DNA from: Pseudoclavibacter triregionum
GTDB lineage: Bacteria; Actinomycetota; Actinomycetes; Actinomycetales; Microbacteriaceae
Direction: 5' to 3'
Length of the DNA stretch: 64,000 bases
Assembly: GCA_910822395.1 (NCBI GenBank)
Contig: OU365335.1
Coordinates: forward strand, 372,001-436,000
Of the stretch, positions 1-9,079 are shown piece after piece. The notes below the pieces were generated by a model. The model saw nothing but the letters and a program-made list of their open reading frames with translations, was not told the DNA's origin and ran no database searches. Each line of letters begins with the position of its first letter. The stretch's first letter is position 1. The position numbers were made by a program, and so were the translations under genes.

Positions 1-246
1 GAGGTTCACGACGACGAGCACCCACAGCAGGAGCGTGCCGTGGGCGGCGCCCGCGGAGAAGTTCGCGGCGAAGTTGCCCGGGTCGACGTACGCGACGGCG
101 GCGACGAAGGCGGGGCCGAGGGCGGCGAGGAAGGCGCGGGCGGGGTGGCGGCGGCGCGGGGCCGTCGCGGTGGCGCCGGTGACCTGGTCGACGGGCGCAG
201 GGGCGACCGCCGGGCGCTCGGCGTCGCGATCCGCGGCGTGCGGCAC
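1..246 (-). CDS. mntH: NRAMP-family Mn2+/divalent metal transporter, N-terminal part (gene runs off the left edge)
   Basis: Proton-coupled import of Mn2+ or Fe2+ across the cytoplasmic membrane. Only the first 82 codons are present. After a basic, proline-rich cytoplasmic tail the reading frame gives [20 protein letters not shown], which contains the DPGN motif of NRAMP transmembrane helix 1, whose Asp and Asn bind the metal. A second hydrophobic helix ([11 protein letters not shown]) is cut at the window edge. The start is a GTG at 246, chosen because AGGAG lies seven bases upstream and because the DPGN helix then falls at the usual distance from the N-terminus. The family is clear; the metal preference is inferred. 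Confidence 0.85.
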   Translation of the reverse strand, partial: MPHAADRDAERPAVAPAPVDQVTGATATAPRRRHPARAFLAALGPAFVAAVAYVDPGNFAANFSAGAAHGTLLLWVLVVVNL

Positions 247-446
247 GGGGACTCCTTTCCAGCGCCCGCCTCGTGCTCGCGGGCGCGCCGGGGAGAGCAG
301 TCTACTGAGTCGCCGGATGGCGGCGCGCGGCCGTGTCCGGGATCCGCCAGGCCCACGGCCGTCCGCGCTCTGCGCTCCCGGGACCGCGGCTCGCATCGGG
401 ATGTCGGCGGCCGGCGCTACCGTGGGCGCGAGGGACGGAGGCGAGC

Positions 447-1523
447 ATGGGCGAGCGGCGCGACGACGACCCCGCGGACCGTGATCCGCGCCTGCCGGAG
501 GTGCCGGACGGCTTCGACCTCGGCCTGCGGACGGGACGCATCCCGACCCTCACCGACCACGTGCTCGGCCACGGCGGCGGGCTCGGCGACGAGATCCCGG
601 ATCGCCACCGCATGGGCCCCGAGGAGCTCGACGGCGCCTTCGCGATCGGCCCGGACGGCGAGCGGCTCTGGGGGCGCTTCGGCGCCGCGGGCATCCTCGC
701 GATCGACCGGCGGCGCGGCGTGCTCGTGCAGCACCGCGCGCACTGGTCGAGCCACGGCGGCACCTGGGGCATCCCGGGCGGGGCGCTCGACGAGGGCGAG
801 ACGGCGCTCGAGGGCGCGCTCCGCGAGGCCGACGAGGAGGCCTCGCTGCCGCCGGACGCCATCGACCCGCTCTTCGAGCGCGTCGTCGACCTCGGATTCT
901 GGAGCTACACGACGATCGGCGTCGAGATGCTGCGCCGTGTGCGCGCCGCGCCGCGCGACGAGGAGACGGCCGGGCTCGCCTGGATCGCCCCGCGCGAGGT
1001 GGAACGGCTGCGGCTGCACCCGCGCTTCGCCGAGGCGTGGCCGACGCTGCGGCCCCTGCTCTCGGCGCGCGCCGAGCTCGTCATCGACGCCGCGAACGTC
1101 GTCGGCTCGGTGCCGGACGGCTGGTGGAAGGACCGTCCGGGGGCGGCCGAGCGCCTGGGGAAGGCCATCCTTCCCGTGCTCGAGGAGGGCTTCCCCGCCG
1201 CGCGCTTCGGCCTGGACGCGGCACGGGTGTGGCCGCGTGTGACGCTCGTGCTCGAGGGCGCGGCGAATCGGGCCCGGATGCCGGAGCATCCGCGCCTCGA
1301 GGTCGTGCGCGCTCCCGGCCACGGAGACGACGCGGTCGTCGAGTCGGCCGCCGCCGCCGTCGCGCGCGCCCGCTCGACGGGAGGGACGAGCGCGGCCGTG
1401 CTCGTCGTGACGAGCGACCGGCGGCTGCGCGTGCGCGTCGGCGAGCTCGGCGTCGCGACGATGACCTCGCGCGCCTTCCGCGACCGGGTGCCGGTCGGGC
1501 CCGGCGACGCGCCGACGGCCTGA
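447..1523 (+). CDS. NUDIX hydrolase fused to a C-terminal PIN/NYN-like domain
   Basis: A 358-residue protein with two domains. Residues about 75-200 form a NUDIX hydrolase with the box at 111-134 (G-x5-E-x7-READEE), which would cleave a nucleoside-diphosphate derivative using Mg2+. The final Gly of the box is Ser. Residues about 209-345 look like a PIN/NYN-type nuclease fold: VIDAAN at 212-217, GHGDD at 291-295 and VTSDRRLR at 321-328 place acidic residues where these nucleases bind metal. The ATG at 447 is preferred to an upstream in-frame ATG at 333 because GGACGGAGG sits about seven bases before it. The gene converges on the DEAD-box helicase. The substrate is unknown; the C-terminal domain call is inference from motifs. 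Confidence 0.8.
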   Translation: MGERRDDDPADRDPRLPEVPDGFDLGLRTGRIPTLTDHVLGHGGGLGDEIPDRHRMGPEELDGAFAIGPDGERLWGRFGAAGILAIDRRRGVLVQHRAHWSSHGGTWGIPGGALDEGETALEGALREADEEASLPPDAIDPLFERVVDLGFWSYTTIGVEMLRRVRAAPRDEETAGLAWIAPREVERLRLHPRFAEAWPTLRPLLSARAELVIDAANVVGSVPDGWWKDRPGAAERLGKAILPVLEEGFPAARFGLDAARVWPRVTLVLEGAANRARMPEHPRLEVVRAPGHGDDAVVESAAAAVARARSTGGTSAAVLVVTSDRRLRVRVGELGVATMTSRAFRDRVPVGPGDAPTA

Positions 1524-1550
1524 GGCTGCGCGCGCTCGCCCGCCGCGACG

Positions 1551-1612
1551 CGCTCAGGTCGCAGGTTCCGCTCCAGGTATCGATTCCTGGAGCGGAACCT
1601 GCGACCTGAGCG
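1551..1612. repeat. Perfect 27-bp inverted repeat between convergent genes (possible bidirectional terminator)
   Basis: Arms 1551-1577 and 1586-1612 are exact reverse complements, separated by eight bases (TATCGATT). It lies between the 3' ends of the NUDIX-PIN gene and the helicase gene. It has no run of T, and is longer and more perfect than the other terminators here, so it may be a dispersed palindromic repeat that also ends transcription. Confidence 0.75.
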
Positions 1613-1652
1613 GTGATGCTTGGTGCCGGGTGCGGCGGCCGGACGCGAGCGG

Positions 1653-3272
1653 CTAGCGGTCGCCCCACTGCGCGCGGCGCTGGGGGCGCGCCGGGCGGGA
1701 AGCGGCCTGGCCGGCGCGAGGAGACTGCCCGGCGCGAGCCGGCTGGCCCGAGCGGGCGCCCTGAGCCGAGCCGCCGCGCGAGGACTGGCCCTCGCCCGAG
1801 CGCGAGCTCGACGCCGAGCGTCCGCCGGCCTGCTGGCCGCGTCCGCCCTGGCCGGACGCCGAGCCGGAGCCCTGAGCCGAGCCCGCGCGCGAGCCGGAGC
1901 CCTGCCCGCCGCGACCGCGTCCGCGTCCCGCGCCGCCGCCCGAGCGCGAGCCCGAACCGCCGCGCGATCCGCCCTGTGGCGCCGCCGGCTGGTTGCCCGA
2001 GCCGGGGCCTCCCGCGACGGGCGCGACGTGCGGCGCGCGCTCGCCGACGAGCTCGACGACGGACGCCGAGTCGTGCGAGACCTGCTGCGGCTGCACCTTG
2101 ATGTCGGCCTGGCGAAGCAGCTGCTGCGTGTCGCGGCGCTGCGTCGGCAGCATGACCGTCGCGACGTCGCCCGACGATCCCGCGCGCGCCGTGCGGCCCG
2201 AGCGGTGGAGGTAGGCCTTGTGCTCGGCCGGCGGGTCGACGTGCACGACGAGCTCGACGTCGTCGACGTGGACGCCGCGGGCCGCGACGTCGGTCGCGAC
2301 GAGCACGCGCACCTCGCCCGAGGAGAACGCGGCGAGGCTCCGGTCGCGCGCGTTCTGCGAGAGGTTGCCGTGGAGGTCGACGGCCGGGATGCCCGAGGCC
2401 GTGAGCTGCTTCGCGAGCTTCTTCGTCTGGTGCTTCGTGCGGGTGAAGAGGATGCGGCGGCCGCGGCCGGAGGCGAGCGTCTGCACGAGCGTCGCCTTCG
2501 CCTCGGGCGAGGCCACCTCGAAGACGTGGTGGGTCATCGCCGGCACGGGCGAGTTCGCCTCGTCGATCGAGTGGAGGATCGGGTCCGAGAGGAAGCGCTG
2601 CACGAGCTTGTCCACGCCGTTGTCGAGCGTCGCGGAGAAGAGCATCCGCTGGCCGCCCTTCGGCGTCGCGTTGAGGATGCGCATGACGCCGGGGAGGAAG
2701 CCGAGGTCGGCCATGTGGTCGGCCTCGTCGAGCACGGCGATCTCGATCGCGTCGAGGCGCACGACGCCCTGCTTCATGAGGTCCTCGAGGCGGCCGGGGC
2801 ACGCGATGACGATGTCGACGCCGCGGCGGAAGGCCTCCTCCTGGGGCTTCTGCGAGACGCCGCCGAAGACGGTCGTGACCTTGAGGCCGACGGCGTCCGC
2901 GAGCGGCTCGACGACCTTCGCGATCTGCGTCGCGAGCTCGCGCGTCGGGGCGAGCACGAGGCCGAGCGGACGGCCCGGCGAGCGGCGTCCGCCCGCGAGC
3001 TTTCCCGCGAGGCGGGCGACGAGCGGGATCGAGAAGGCGAGCGTCTTGCCCGAGCCGGTCTTGCCGCGGCCGAGGACGTCGCGGCCGGCGAGCGTCGAGG
3101 GCAGCGTCGCGATCTGGATCGGGAACGCGGTGGGGCGGCCGGCCTTCACGAGGGCGGCGACGAGCGGGGCGGGGACGCCGAGCTCGGCGAAGGTGACCTC
3201 GGCGGCCGTGTCGGCCTCGAGGAAGACGGGGGCGGAGGCGGCGGCCTCGTCGCGGGTGAGGGTCTGGGTCAT
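1653..3272 (-). CDS. DEAD/DEAH-box ATP-dependent RNA helicase
   Basis: Unwinds structured RNA with ATP in ribosome assembly or mRNA turnover; 539 residues. Motifs in order: the Q-motif region (TFAELGVPAPLVAAL), motif I GKTGSGKT, Ia PTRELA, DEAD-variant motif II DEAD in VLDEADHMADLGF, motif III SAT, IV-V DVAARGVHVDDV, and motif VI HRSGRTAR. The last ~130 residues are a Gly/Ser/Arg/Gln-rich disordered tail (GGAGRGRGRGGQGSGS) of the kind that binds RNA non-specifically in RhlE/DeaD-type helicases. The start is ATG 3272, where the conserved N-terminus begins; the frame is open further upstream, but that part is not family-like. Stands alone, divergent from galK. Confidence 0.92.
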   Translation of the reverse strand: MTQTLTRDEAAASAPVFLEADTAAEVTFAELGVPAPLVAALVKAGRPTAFPIQIATLPSTLAGRDVLGRGKTGSGKTLAFSIPLVARLAGKLAGGRRSPGRPLGLVLAPTRELATQIAKVVEPLADAVGLKVTTVFGGVSQKPQEEAFRRGVDIVIACPGRLEDLMKQGVVRLDAIEIAVLDEADHMADLGFLPGVMRILNATPKGGQRMLFSATLDNGVDKLVQRFLSDPILHSIDEANSPVPAMTHHVFEVASPEAKATLVQTLASGRGRRILFTRTKHQTKKLAKQLTASGIPAVDLHGNLSQNARDRSLAAFSSGEVRVLVATDVAARGVHVDDVELVVHVDPPAEHKAYLHRSGRTARAGSSGDVATVMLPTQRRDTQQLLRQADIKVQPQQVSHDSASVVELVGERAPHVAPVAGGPGSGNQPAAPQGGSRGGSGSRSGGGAGRGRGRGGQGSGSRAGSAQGSGSASGQGGRGQQAGGRSASSSRSGEGQSSRGGSAQGARSGQPARAGQSPRAGQAASRPARPQRRAQWGDR

Positions 3273-3727
3273 GGTCGGGCGTGCCTTTCGCGGCAGGGTG
3301 CCCTCGAGATCGGCGCACGGCGGCGCGGGCGAGCCGGGGAAGGGCTCGGATGTTCGTCTCGGGAGCGTCGGCCTGCGCGGAGATCCCGCGCAGGTTCGCC
3401 GTCTCAGCGAGGTTTCGCAGCGCATCCCGGCCCCCTGCTCGCCGCCTGATGTGGCGGCCGCGCGGCCCAGATGAGATGTGGCTGTTCGAAGAACGACGAT
3501 CGCGTCGCATGGATGCGGCGCTGGGACGACTGTACCACCCCGGCTCTCGGGGCTCTCAGGAACGGGCGCCCGCAGCACGGGAGCGGACGCGGGGAGAGGC
3601 CATCCGCCCGCCCCTCGGCTGATGCCCGGCCCGCCCGGATGCGCGTACGCTCGGAGAGGCCGACTCGCACGGCCGCAGGCTTCCGCATGCCGCACGGCGA
3701 TGCCGTGCCCGACGAATCGAGGGGATC
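3273..3727. other. Divergent intergenic region, helicase / galK
   Basis: A 455-base gap with no supportable gene. It presumably carries the 5' leader and promoter of the helicase (minus strand) and the galK promoter (plus strand). A small hairpin (CACGGC-GAT-GCCGTG, about 3697-3711) lies just before galK. No convincing -35/-10 pair stands out. Confidence 0.5.
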
Positions 3728-4933
3728 ATGGCGCAGCTCGTCCGCACCGTCGCCGAGGGCTTCCGGTCGACGTTCGGCCGCGACCCGCAGGGCGTGTGGT
3801 CGGCGCCCGGCCGCGTGAGCGTCATGGGCGACCACACCGATCTCCAGGACGGCCTCGGCTTCGGCTTCGGCATCGACCGCCGCACGGCCGTCGCCGTCGC
3901 GACGCGGACCGACGGCCGCATCACCGTCGCGACGGACCTCACGCCCGAGCGCGCCGAGGCCGAGCTCGCGACCCTCTCGCCCGACGCCGGCATGGAGGAC
4001 TGGAAGGCCTACCCGCTCGGGATGATCTGGTCGGTGCTCGACCACGCCCGCGAGAACCCGCCCGCGCGGCTCCAGGACGGGCCGGACGAGGCCGTCTTCC
4101 TCGGCACGGGCCTCGACGTCTTCCTCTCGACGGAGCTGCCGATCGGCGGCGGGCTCTCCTCCTCGGCGTCCATCTGCGCGGCGCTCGGCACGGCCCTCTC
4201 GGACCTTTGGGAGCTCGAGCTCACGCACCAGACCCTCGCCCGCCTCGGACAGCAGGCCGAGACGCACGCCGCCGGAGCCCAGACCGGCCGCGCCGACCAC
4301 ATCTTCTCGCTCTGCTCGAAGGAGTCGAAGGACGTCTTCTACGACGCCCGCGGCGACGACGTCTCGGTCATCGACGTGCCGGACCTCCCGGGCGCGAAGC
4401 TCGTCTCGGTCGTCGTGAACACGCGCGAGCCGCACCGCAACTGGTCGGACGCCTTCGCGGAGCGCCGCCGCGCCTGCGAGCGGGCCGCCGCCGAGCTCGG
4501 CTGCCAGACGCTGCGCGAGGTGAAGCTCTCGGAGCTCGAGGCGAAGGCCGGCGAGCTCGACGAGACGACCTTCCGCCGCGCGCGCCACGTCATCACGGAG
4601 ATCTCGCGTGTGCTCGAGCTCACGCGGACGCTCCGCACCGACGGCCCCGGCGCGATCGCGGAGCTGCTCGACCAGTCGCACGCCTCGCTCCGCGACGACT
4701 ACGGGGTGTCGACGGATCGCATCGAGCTCACGGTCGACCTCGCCCGGCACCTCGGCGCCTCGGGCGCGCGGCTCACGGGATCCGGCATGGGCGGCTCGGT
4801 GTTCTGCCTCATGCCCGAGGGCACGGAGGGCCGGCTGCGGGAGATGCTCGCCGAGGCCTACGCCGAGCACGGCTGGGAGGCCCCGGAGGTCTTCGTCGTC
4901 GAGTCCGCCGAGGGCGCCCGCCGCGACGTCTAG
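3728..4933 (+). CDS. galK: Galactokinase-like GHMP kinase
   Basis: Would phosphorylate galactose (or a related sugar) at C1 with ATP in the cytoplasm; 401 residues, a normal galactokinase length. Residues 27-42 correspond to the galactokinase signature but read PGRVSVMGDHTDLQDG: the usual Asn, Glu and Tyr of GRVNLIGEHTDYNDG are Ser, Asp and Leu. The ATP-binding GHMP motif PIGGGLSSSAS (about 138-148) is intact, the catalytic Asp is probably D190 (GRADH, usually GIMDQ), and the C-terminal motif is TGSGMGGS. The start ATG 3728 follows GAGGGGATC. No galT or galE neighbours are present. The sugar-contacting changes leave substrate specificity open. Confidence 0.8.
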   Translation: MAQLVRTVAEGFRSTFGRDPQGVWSAPGRVSVMGDHTDLQDGLGFGFGIDRRTAVAVATRTDGRITVATDLTPERAEAELATLSPDAGMEDWKAYPLGMIWSVLDHARENPPARLQDGPDEAVFLGTGLDVFLSTELPIGGGLSSSASICAALGTALSDLWELELTHQTLARLGQQAETHAAGAQTGRADHIFSLCSKESKDVFYDARGDDVSVIDVPDLPGAKLVSVVVNTREPHRNWSDAFAERRRACERAAAELGCQTLREVKLSELEAKAGELDETTFRRARHVITEISRVLELTRTLRTDGPGAIAELLDQSHASLRDDYGVSTDRIELTVDLARHLGASGARLTGSGMGGSVFCLMPEGTEGRLREMLAEAYAEHGWEAPEVFVVESAEGARRDV

Positions 4934-4960
4934 CGCCGGGCGAGCGCCCACCGGCAGGCC

Positions 4961-5845
4961 CTAGGCCTTCGCCGCCCGCTCCGCCATCTCGACGACGTTC
5001 TTGAGCAGGAGCGCCCGCGTCATCGGGCCCACGCCGCCGGGGTTCGGCGAGACGTGGCCCGCGATGTCCCAGACGGCCGGGTCGACGTCGCCGACGACCT
5101 TCGAGGTGCCCGTCTCCGGGTCGACGCGGCGGCTCACGCCGACGTCGAGCACGGCGGCGCCGGGCTTCACCCACTCCGGGCGCACGATCGCCGGCTGCCC
5201 CGCGGCCGCGACGATGATGTCGGCCTCGCGCGCGATCGCGCCGATGTCGGGCGTGCCCGTGTGGCAGAGCGTCACCGTCGCGTTGTGCTCGCGGCGCGTG
5301 GCGAGCGGGCCCATCGGGCGCCCCACCGTGATGCCGCGGCCGATGACGACGATGTGCTTGCCCGCGAGCTCGACGCCGCCCCGCTCGAGCAGCTCGAGGC
5401 AGCCGCGCGGCGTGCACGGCAGGGGCGTCGTGATCGGCGCGTTGACGTTGAGCACGAGCCATCCGAGGTTCGTCGGGTGGAGGCCGTCGGCGTCCTTGGC
5501 CGGGTCGATCCGGCCGATGATCGCGTCCTGGTCGAGGTGGCGCGGGAGGGGCAGCTGCACGATGTAGCCCGTGCACGCCGGGTCGGCGTTGAGCTGGTCG
5601 ATCGCCGCCTCGACCTCCTCCTGCGTCGCGTCGCCCGGCAGATCGACGCGGATGGATCGGATGCCGACCTCCGCGCAGTCGCGGTGCTTGCCCGCGACGT
5701 ACCACTGCGATCCTGGGTCGTCCCCGACGAGCACCGTCGCGAGCCCGGGCTCGTGCCCGGACTCGCGCAGCGCGGCGACGCGCTGACGGAGCTCGTCCTT
5801 GATGTCGGCCGCGGCCTTGGTCCCGTCGAGGCGGGCCGCTACCAC
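4961..5845 (-). CDS. folD: Bifunctional methylenetetrahydrofolate dehydrogenase / methenyl-THF cyclohydrolase
   Basis: Interconverts 5,10-methylene-THF and 10-formyl-THF in the cytoplasm, supplying formyl groups for purines; 294 residues, usual length. [14 protein letters not shown] carries the Tyr and Lys of the Y-x3-K catalytic pair, QLPLPRHLD is the conserved substrate loop, and [13 protein letters not shown] is the NADP-binding Rossmann motif. The start is a GTG at 5845 that overlaps the last seven bases of glyA, so the two are translationally coupled. It is the second gene of the glyA-folD operon headed by a ZTP riboswitch, so it should be induced when formyl-folate is short. Confidence 0.96.
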   Translation of the reverse strand: MVAARLDGTKAAADIKDELRQRVAALRESGHEPGLATVLVGDDPGSQWYVAGKHRDCAEVGIRSIRVDLPGDATQEEVEAAIDQLNADPACTGYIVQLPLPRHLDQDAIIGRIDPAKDADGLHPTNLGWLVLNVNAPITTPLPCTPRGCLELLERGGVELAGKHIVVIGRGITVGRPMGPLATRREHNATVTLCHTGTPDIGAIAREADIIVAAAGQPAIVRPEWVKPGAAVLDVGVSRRVDPETGTSKVVGDVDPAVWDIAGHVSPNPGGVGPMTRALLLKNVVEMAERAAKA

Positions 5846-7122
5846 TGCTCGAGGCCCTCGTAGAGCGGGAACGCGTCCGCGAGCGCCTTCGTGCGGGCGC
5901 GGAGCGCCTCGACGTCCGGGTTCGGCTGGAGGGCAAGGGCGATGATGTCCGAGACCTCGCGGAACTCGGCGTCGCCGAAGCCGCGCGTCGCGAGCGCCGG
6001 CGTGCCGATGCGGAGGCCCGAGGTGACCATCGGCGGGCGCGGGTCGTTCGGCACCGTGTTGCGATTCACGGTGATGCCGACCTCGTGGAGGAGGTCCTCG
6101 GCCTGCTTGCCGTCGATCGCCGCGTCGCGGAGGTCGACGAGCACGAGGTGCACGTCGGTGCCGTTCGAGCGGATGGTGATGCCGGCCTGCTTCACGTCGT
6201 CCTGCATGAGGCGGTCGGCGAGAATCTGCGCGCCCGAGAGCGTGCGCTCCTGGCGGTCCTTGAACTCGGGCGTCGCGGCGAGCTTGAAGGCGACGGCCTT
6301 CGCGGCGATGACGTGCATGAGCGGGCCGCCCTGCTGGCCCGGGAAGACGGCCGTGTTGAGCTTCTTCGCGATGTCGGCGTCGTTGGTGAGGATGAAGCCC
6401 GAGCGGGGGCCGCCGATCGTCTTGTGGACGGTCGAGGAGACGACGTGCGCGTGCGGCACGGGGTTCGGGTGGAGGCCCGCGGCGACGAGGCCCGCGAAGT
6501 GCGCCATGTCGACCCAGAGGAGCGCGCCGACCTCGTCGGCGATCTCGCGGAACTTCGCGAAGTCGAGCTGGCGGGGGTACGCCGACCAGCCGGCGATGAT
6601 GACCTTCGGCTGGTGCTCGACGGCGAGGCGGCGGACCTCACCCATGTCGATCTCGGAGGTCTCGGCGTCGACGCCGTAGGCGACGATGTCGTAGAGGCGG
6701 CCCGAGAAGTTGATCTTCATGCCGTGCGTGAGGTGGCCGCCGTGGTCGAGCGAGAGGCCGAGGATGGTGTCGCCCGGGCGCGCGATGGCGTGGAGGACGG
6801 CCGCGTTCGCCGAGGCGCCCGAGTGGGGCTGGACGTTCGCGTACTCGGCGCCGAAGAGCGCCTTCGCGCGCTCGATGGCGAGGTGCTCGGCGATGTCGAC
6901 CTCCTCGCAGCCGCCGTAGTAGCGGCGGCCCGGGTAGCCCTCGGCGTACTTGTTCGTGAGGACCGAGCCGACGGCCTCGAGCACGGCGCGCGGGACGAAG
7001 TTCTCGGAGGCGATCATCTCGAGCGTCGTGCGCTGGCGCGCGAGCTCCTTGTCGAGGACCGCCGAGATCTCGGGGTCGAGCTCCGCGAGGGGCTGGCTGA
7101 AGGCGGACGTGGCGTCGGTCAC
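5839..7122 (-). CDS. glyA: Serine hydroxymethyltransferase
   Basis: PLP enzyme that converts serine and THF to glycine and 5,10-methylene-THF, the main entry of one-carbon units; 427 residues. The PLP lysine is in [13 protein letters not shown], and the substrate-binding region [16 protein letters not shown] and [16 protein letters not shown] are conserved. The start is GTG 7122, preceded by GAGGAGA at good spacing; an in-frame ATG eight codons upstream lacks such a site. First gene of the glyA-folD operon, with a ZTP riboswitch in its 5' leader. Confidence 0.96.
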   Translation of the reverse strand: MTDATSAFSQPLAELDPEISAVLDKELARQRTTLEMIASENFVPRAVLEAVGSVLTNKYAEGYPGRRYYGGCEEVDIAEHLAIERAKALFGAEYANVQPHSGASANAAVLHAIARPGDTILGLSLDHGGHLTHGMKINFSGRLYDIVAYGVDAETSEIDMGEVRRLAVEHQPKVIIAGWSAYPRQLDFAKFREIADEVGALLWVDMAHFAGLVAAGLHPNPVPHAHVVSSTVHKTIGGPRSGFILTNDADIAKKLNTAVFPGQQGGPLMHVIAAKAVAFKLAATPEFKDRQERTLSGAQILADRLMQDDVKQAGITIRSNGTDVHLVLVDLRDAAIDGKQAEDLLHEVGITVNRNTVPNDPRPPMVTSGLRIGTPALATRGFGDAEFREVSDIIALALQPNPDVEALRARTKALADAFPLYEGLEQW

Positions 7123-7161
7123 GGGATTCTCCTCGGAATCGGGCACAGCGTGGAATGGGTG

Positions 7162-7243
7162 CCGGCGAGCCCAGGCGTACGGCTCGAGATCCGTGGAGCC
7201 GCTCCCCGATGGTGATCCATCCGAACGCCAGTCGCGGCCGCCG
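7162..7243 (-). ncRNA. ZTP (pfl) riboswitch in the glyA-folD leader
   Basis: On the minus strand the leader contains the conserved cores of the pfl motif in order: GCGACTGGCG (about 7224-7233), GGGGAGCGG (about 7199-7207) and CGCCTGGGC (about 7169-7177). These match the P1/P2 junction and the L3 ligand-binding strand of ZTP/ZMP riboswitches. A TAGACT -10 box ends only a few bases upstream, so the RNA would start almost at the aptamer. Position before glyA-folD is a known setting for this class: ZTP builds up when 10-formyl-THF is low and switches the operon on. The expression platform was not worked out. Confidence 0.92.
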
Positions 7244-7246
7244 TCG

Positions 7247-7252
7247 AGTCTA
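7247..7252 (-). promoter_or_regulatory. -10 box (TAGACT) of the glyA-folD transcript
   Basis: TAGACT on the minus strand, placing the predicted transcription start at about 7240, at the 5' edge of the ZTP aptamer. The same hexamer family precedes many genes in this window. Confidence 0.6.
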
Positions 7253-7417
7253 GCGCGCGCACCGGGCGGGATCGAGGGCGAGTCGGCCCGGATCGAGGGC
7301 GGGTTCGAGGGATGCCGTCCCTGCGCGGGCCCCGGCGGCGGATCCTCGTCATCCCGCGGGATGATCGGGGACCGCTCCCCGTCGACGGGTCGAGTGACCG
7401 TTGCCTACGATCCCGCC

Positions 7418-8953
7418 ATGACGGACGACGAGCAGCCGACGACTCCCCCGCAGGACGCCCCCGCCGAGGGCGCCGCGGCGCCGGATCCCTTCCGCCTGGG
7501 CGCCTCGAGCTGGAGCGGCGCGGGGCTCCCCGCGCCCGCGCCGCAGCCGGCGCCGGGGTCGCCGGTGCGGATCGGGCCCGCGACGGCCGGCCCGGCCTCG
7601 AACGCGCCCTCGTCGCCCATGCCCGTCCGCCCTGCGCCGCCGCATCCCATGGACGCGCCCGCCGTGCTCCCCGACGGCACGCTCCGCTTCGGCCGCCCGA
7701 GCGCGCTCGCCCCGCACCTCCCCCGCGCCGGGGCGACGGGCGTGGTGGACGGGTCCGCGCGCGCGTCCGGCGGCGCGAAGCGCGGCGGCAGGGGCGGGAG
7801 GGGCCTCCTCATCGCCCTCGCGAGCATCGCGGCGGTCGCCGCGCTCATCGCCGGCATCATCGCGATCGTCGCGTGGCCGCGCGGCCTCAGCGACGCCGCG
7901 ACGGCGAAGCTCCAGGAGTACACGGCCGCCATCGAGGAGGGCCGCTTCGACGACGCGAGCGTCATCGCGCCGGCGCCGAATCCCGACACCGGCGGCTCGG
8001 ACGCCATCCAGCTGCTCACCGGCTCCGCCGCCGAGGCGCGCACCGAGGCGCCGACCGGCTTCGCCTTCGACCGGATCGACGCCGACAAGGCGCGCATCCC
8101 CGCGAAGCTCAAGTCGGGCGAGCAGGTCGTGCGCGTCACCTACACGCTCGGCGGGCAGGCCGAGCAGTCGGACCTCCGCATCCGCGAGGAGCACGGCGAG
8201 GTGACGATCATCGACCCGCTCGTCGTGCGCGCGAGCATCGTGCCCGAAGTCGCGGGCGCCGTGAACATCGGCTCGACGACGATCCAGCTCGACCACGAGC
8301 GCGGCTACCAGCCCGACGACGACGGCACGGTGACGATGGCCCCGATCTACGTCGACCTCTACCCGGGCGTCTATGAGCTCAAGGCCGACTACGCCGGCTA
8401 CTACGACGCCGCGCCCGCGACGCTGCGGGCGACGGTGCTCGACAGCGGGCGCCCCTTCCTCACGCAGCCGACCCCGTTCGTGCTGCCGAACACCGTGGGC
8501 GACCAGGCGAGCCTCGCGATCGAGCCCTTCGCGGCGAACGGCGGTCCGGCGGTGCACCTCGCGGCCACCCCGACGCCCAAGCTCACGGAGGAGCTCGCGA
8601 AGCTCGTCGCGGACGGCATCGCCGCGTGCTACCCCAACACGACCGCCTCCCTGAAGAGCTTCGTGGACGTCACCGATGTCTGCGCGCAGATGACCGACGC
8701 GTACGTGAAGAACGGCCTCCAGGTGATCGACACGAAGCCCGTCACCTGGACCTTCACGCAGCCGCAGCTCTCGATCGACGGCTGGTGGTACACCGCGACG
8801 GGCGGCTCGGCGACGGTCTCGTACACGATCTGGGACGTCTCGACGGGCTACTACCTCGAGGTGCCGACGACGGAGACGCTCGGCATCGAATTCGAGGGGG
8901 CCGTGTGGCTCGAGGACGGCAAGCTGACCTGGTCGGTGGACACCCCGTACTAG
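7418..8953 (+). CDS. Single-pass membrane protein with proline-rich N-terminus, unknown function
   Basis: Not recognised beyond its architecture; 511 residues. Residues 1-~125 are Pro/Ala-rich, likely disordered and cytoplasmic. A basic stretch (GAKRGGRGGRG) precedes one transmembrane helix at about 128-150 (LLIALASIAAVAALIAGIIA). The rest (about 360 residues) should lie outside the cell and is a folded, β-rich region with DUF4878-like features near its start (AATAKLQEYTAAIEEGRFDDA). Two Cys (AACYPN and DVCAQM, ~26 residues apart) might form a disulfide. The ATG has no Shine-Dalgarno, but TACGAT lies six bases upstream, which suggests a leaderless mRNA. It is a stand-alone gene. Confidence 0.75.
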   Translation: MTDDEQPTTPPQDAPAEGAAAPDPFRLGASSWSGAGLPAPAPQPAPGSPVRIGPATAGPASNAPSSPMPVRPAPPHPMDAPAVLPDGTLRFGRPSALAPHLPRAGATGVVDGSARASGGAKRGGRGGRGLLIALASIAAVAALIAGIIAIVAWPRGLSDAATAKLQEYTAAIEEGRFDDASVIAPAPNPDTGGSDAIQLLTGSAAEARTEAPTGFAFDRIDADKARIPAKLKSGEQVVRVTYTLGGQAEQSDLRIREEHGEVTIIDPLVVRASIVPEVAGAVNIGSTTIQLDHERGYQPDDDGTVTMAPIYVDLYPGVYELKADYAGYYDAAPATLRATVLDSGRPFLTQPTPFVLPNTVGDQASLAIEPFAANGGPAVHLAATPTPKLTEELAKLVADGIAACYPNTTASLKSFVDVTDVCAQMTDAYVKNGLQVIDTKPVTWTFTQPQLSIDGWWYTATGGSATVSYTIWDVSTGYYLEVPTTETLGIEFEGAVWLEDGKLTWSVDTPY

Positions 8954-8990
8954 CGAGCGGGCGACGGATCGCCTCGCCCGCGACGCGCAG

Positions 8991-9036
8991 AACGGCCGCG
9001 GCCCCGACGTCCTGGGACGTCGGGGCCGCGGCCGTT
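8991..9036. terminator. Strong hairpin between convergent genes
   Basis: Arms 8991-9012 and 9015-9036 are perfectly complementary (22 bp; the real loop opens a few pairs at CCTGGG). It lies between the 3' ends of the gene at 7418-8953 and putA and can serve both strands. Confidence 0.85.
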
Positions 9037-9079
9037 CCGAGCTCGAGCTCAGGCCATCCGGCCTTACGACCTGCGCTCG

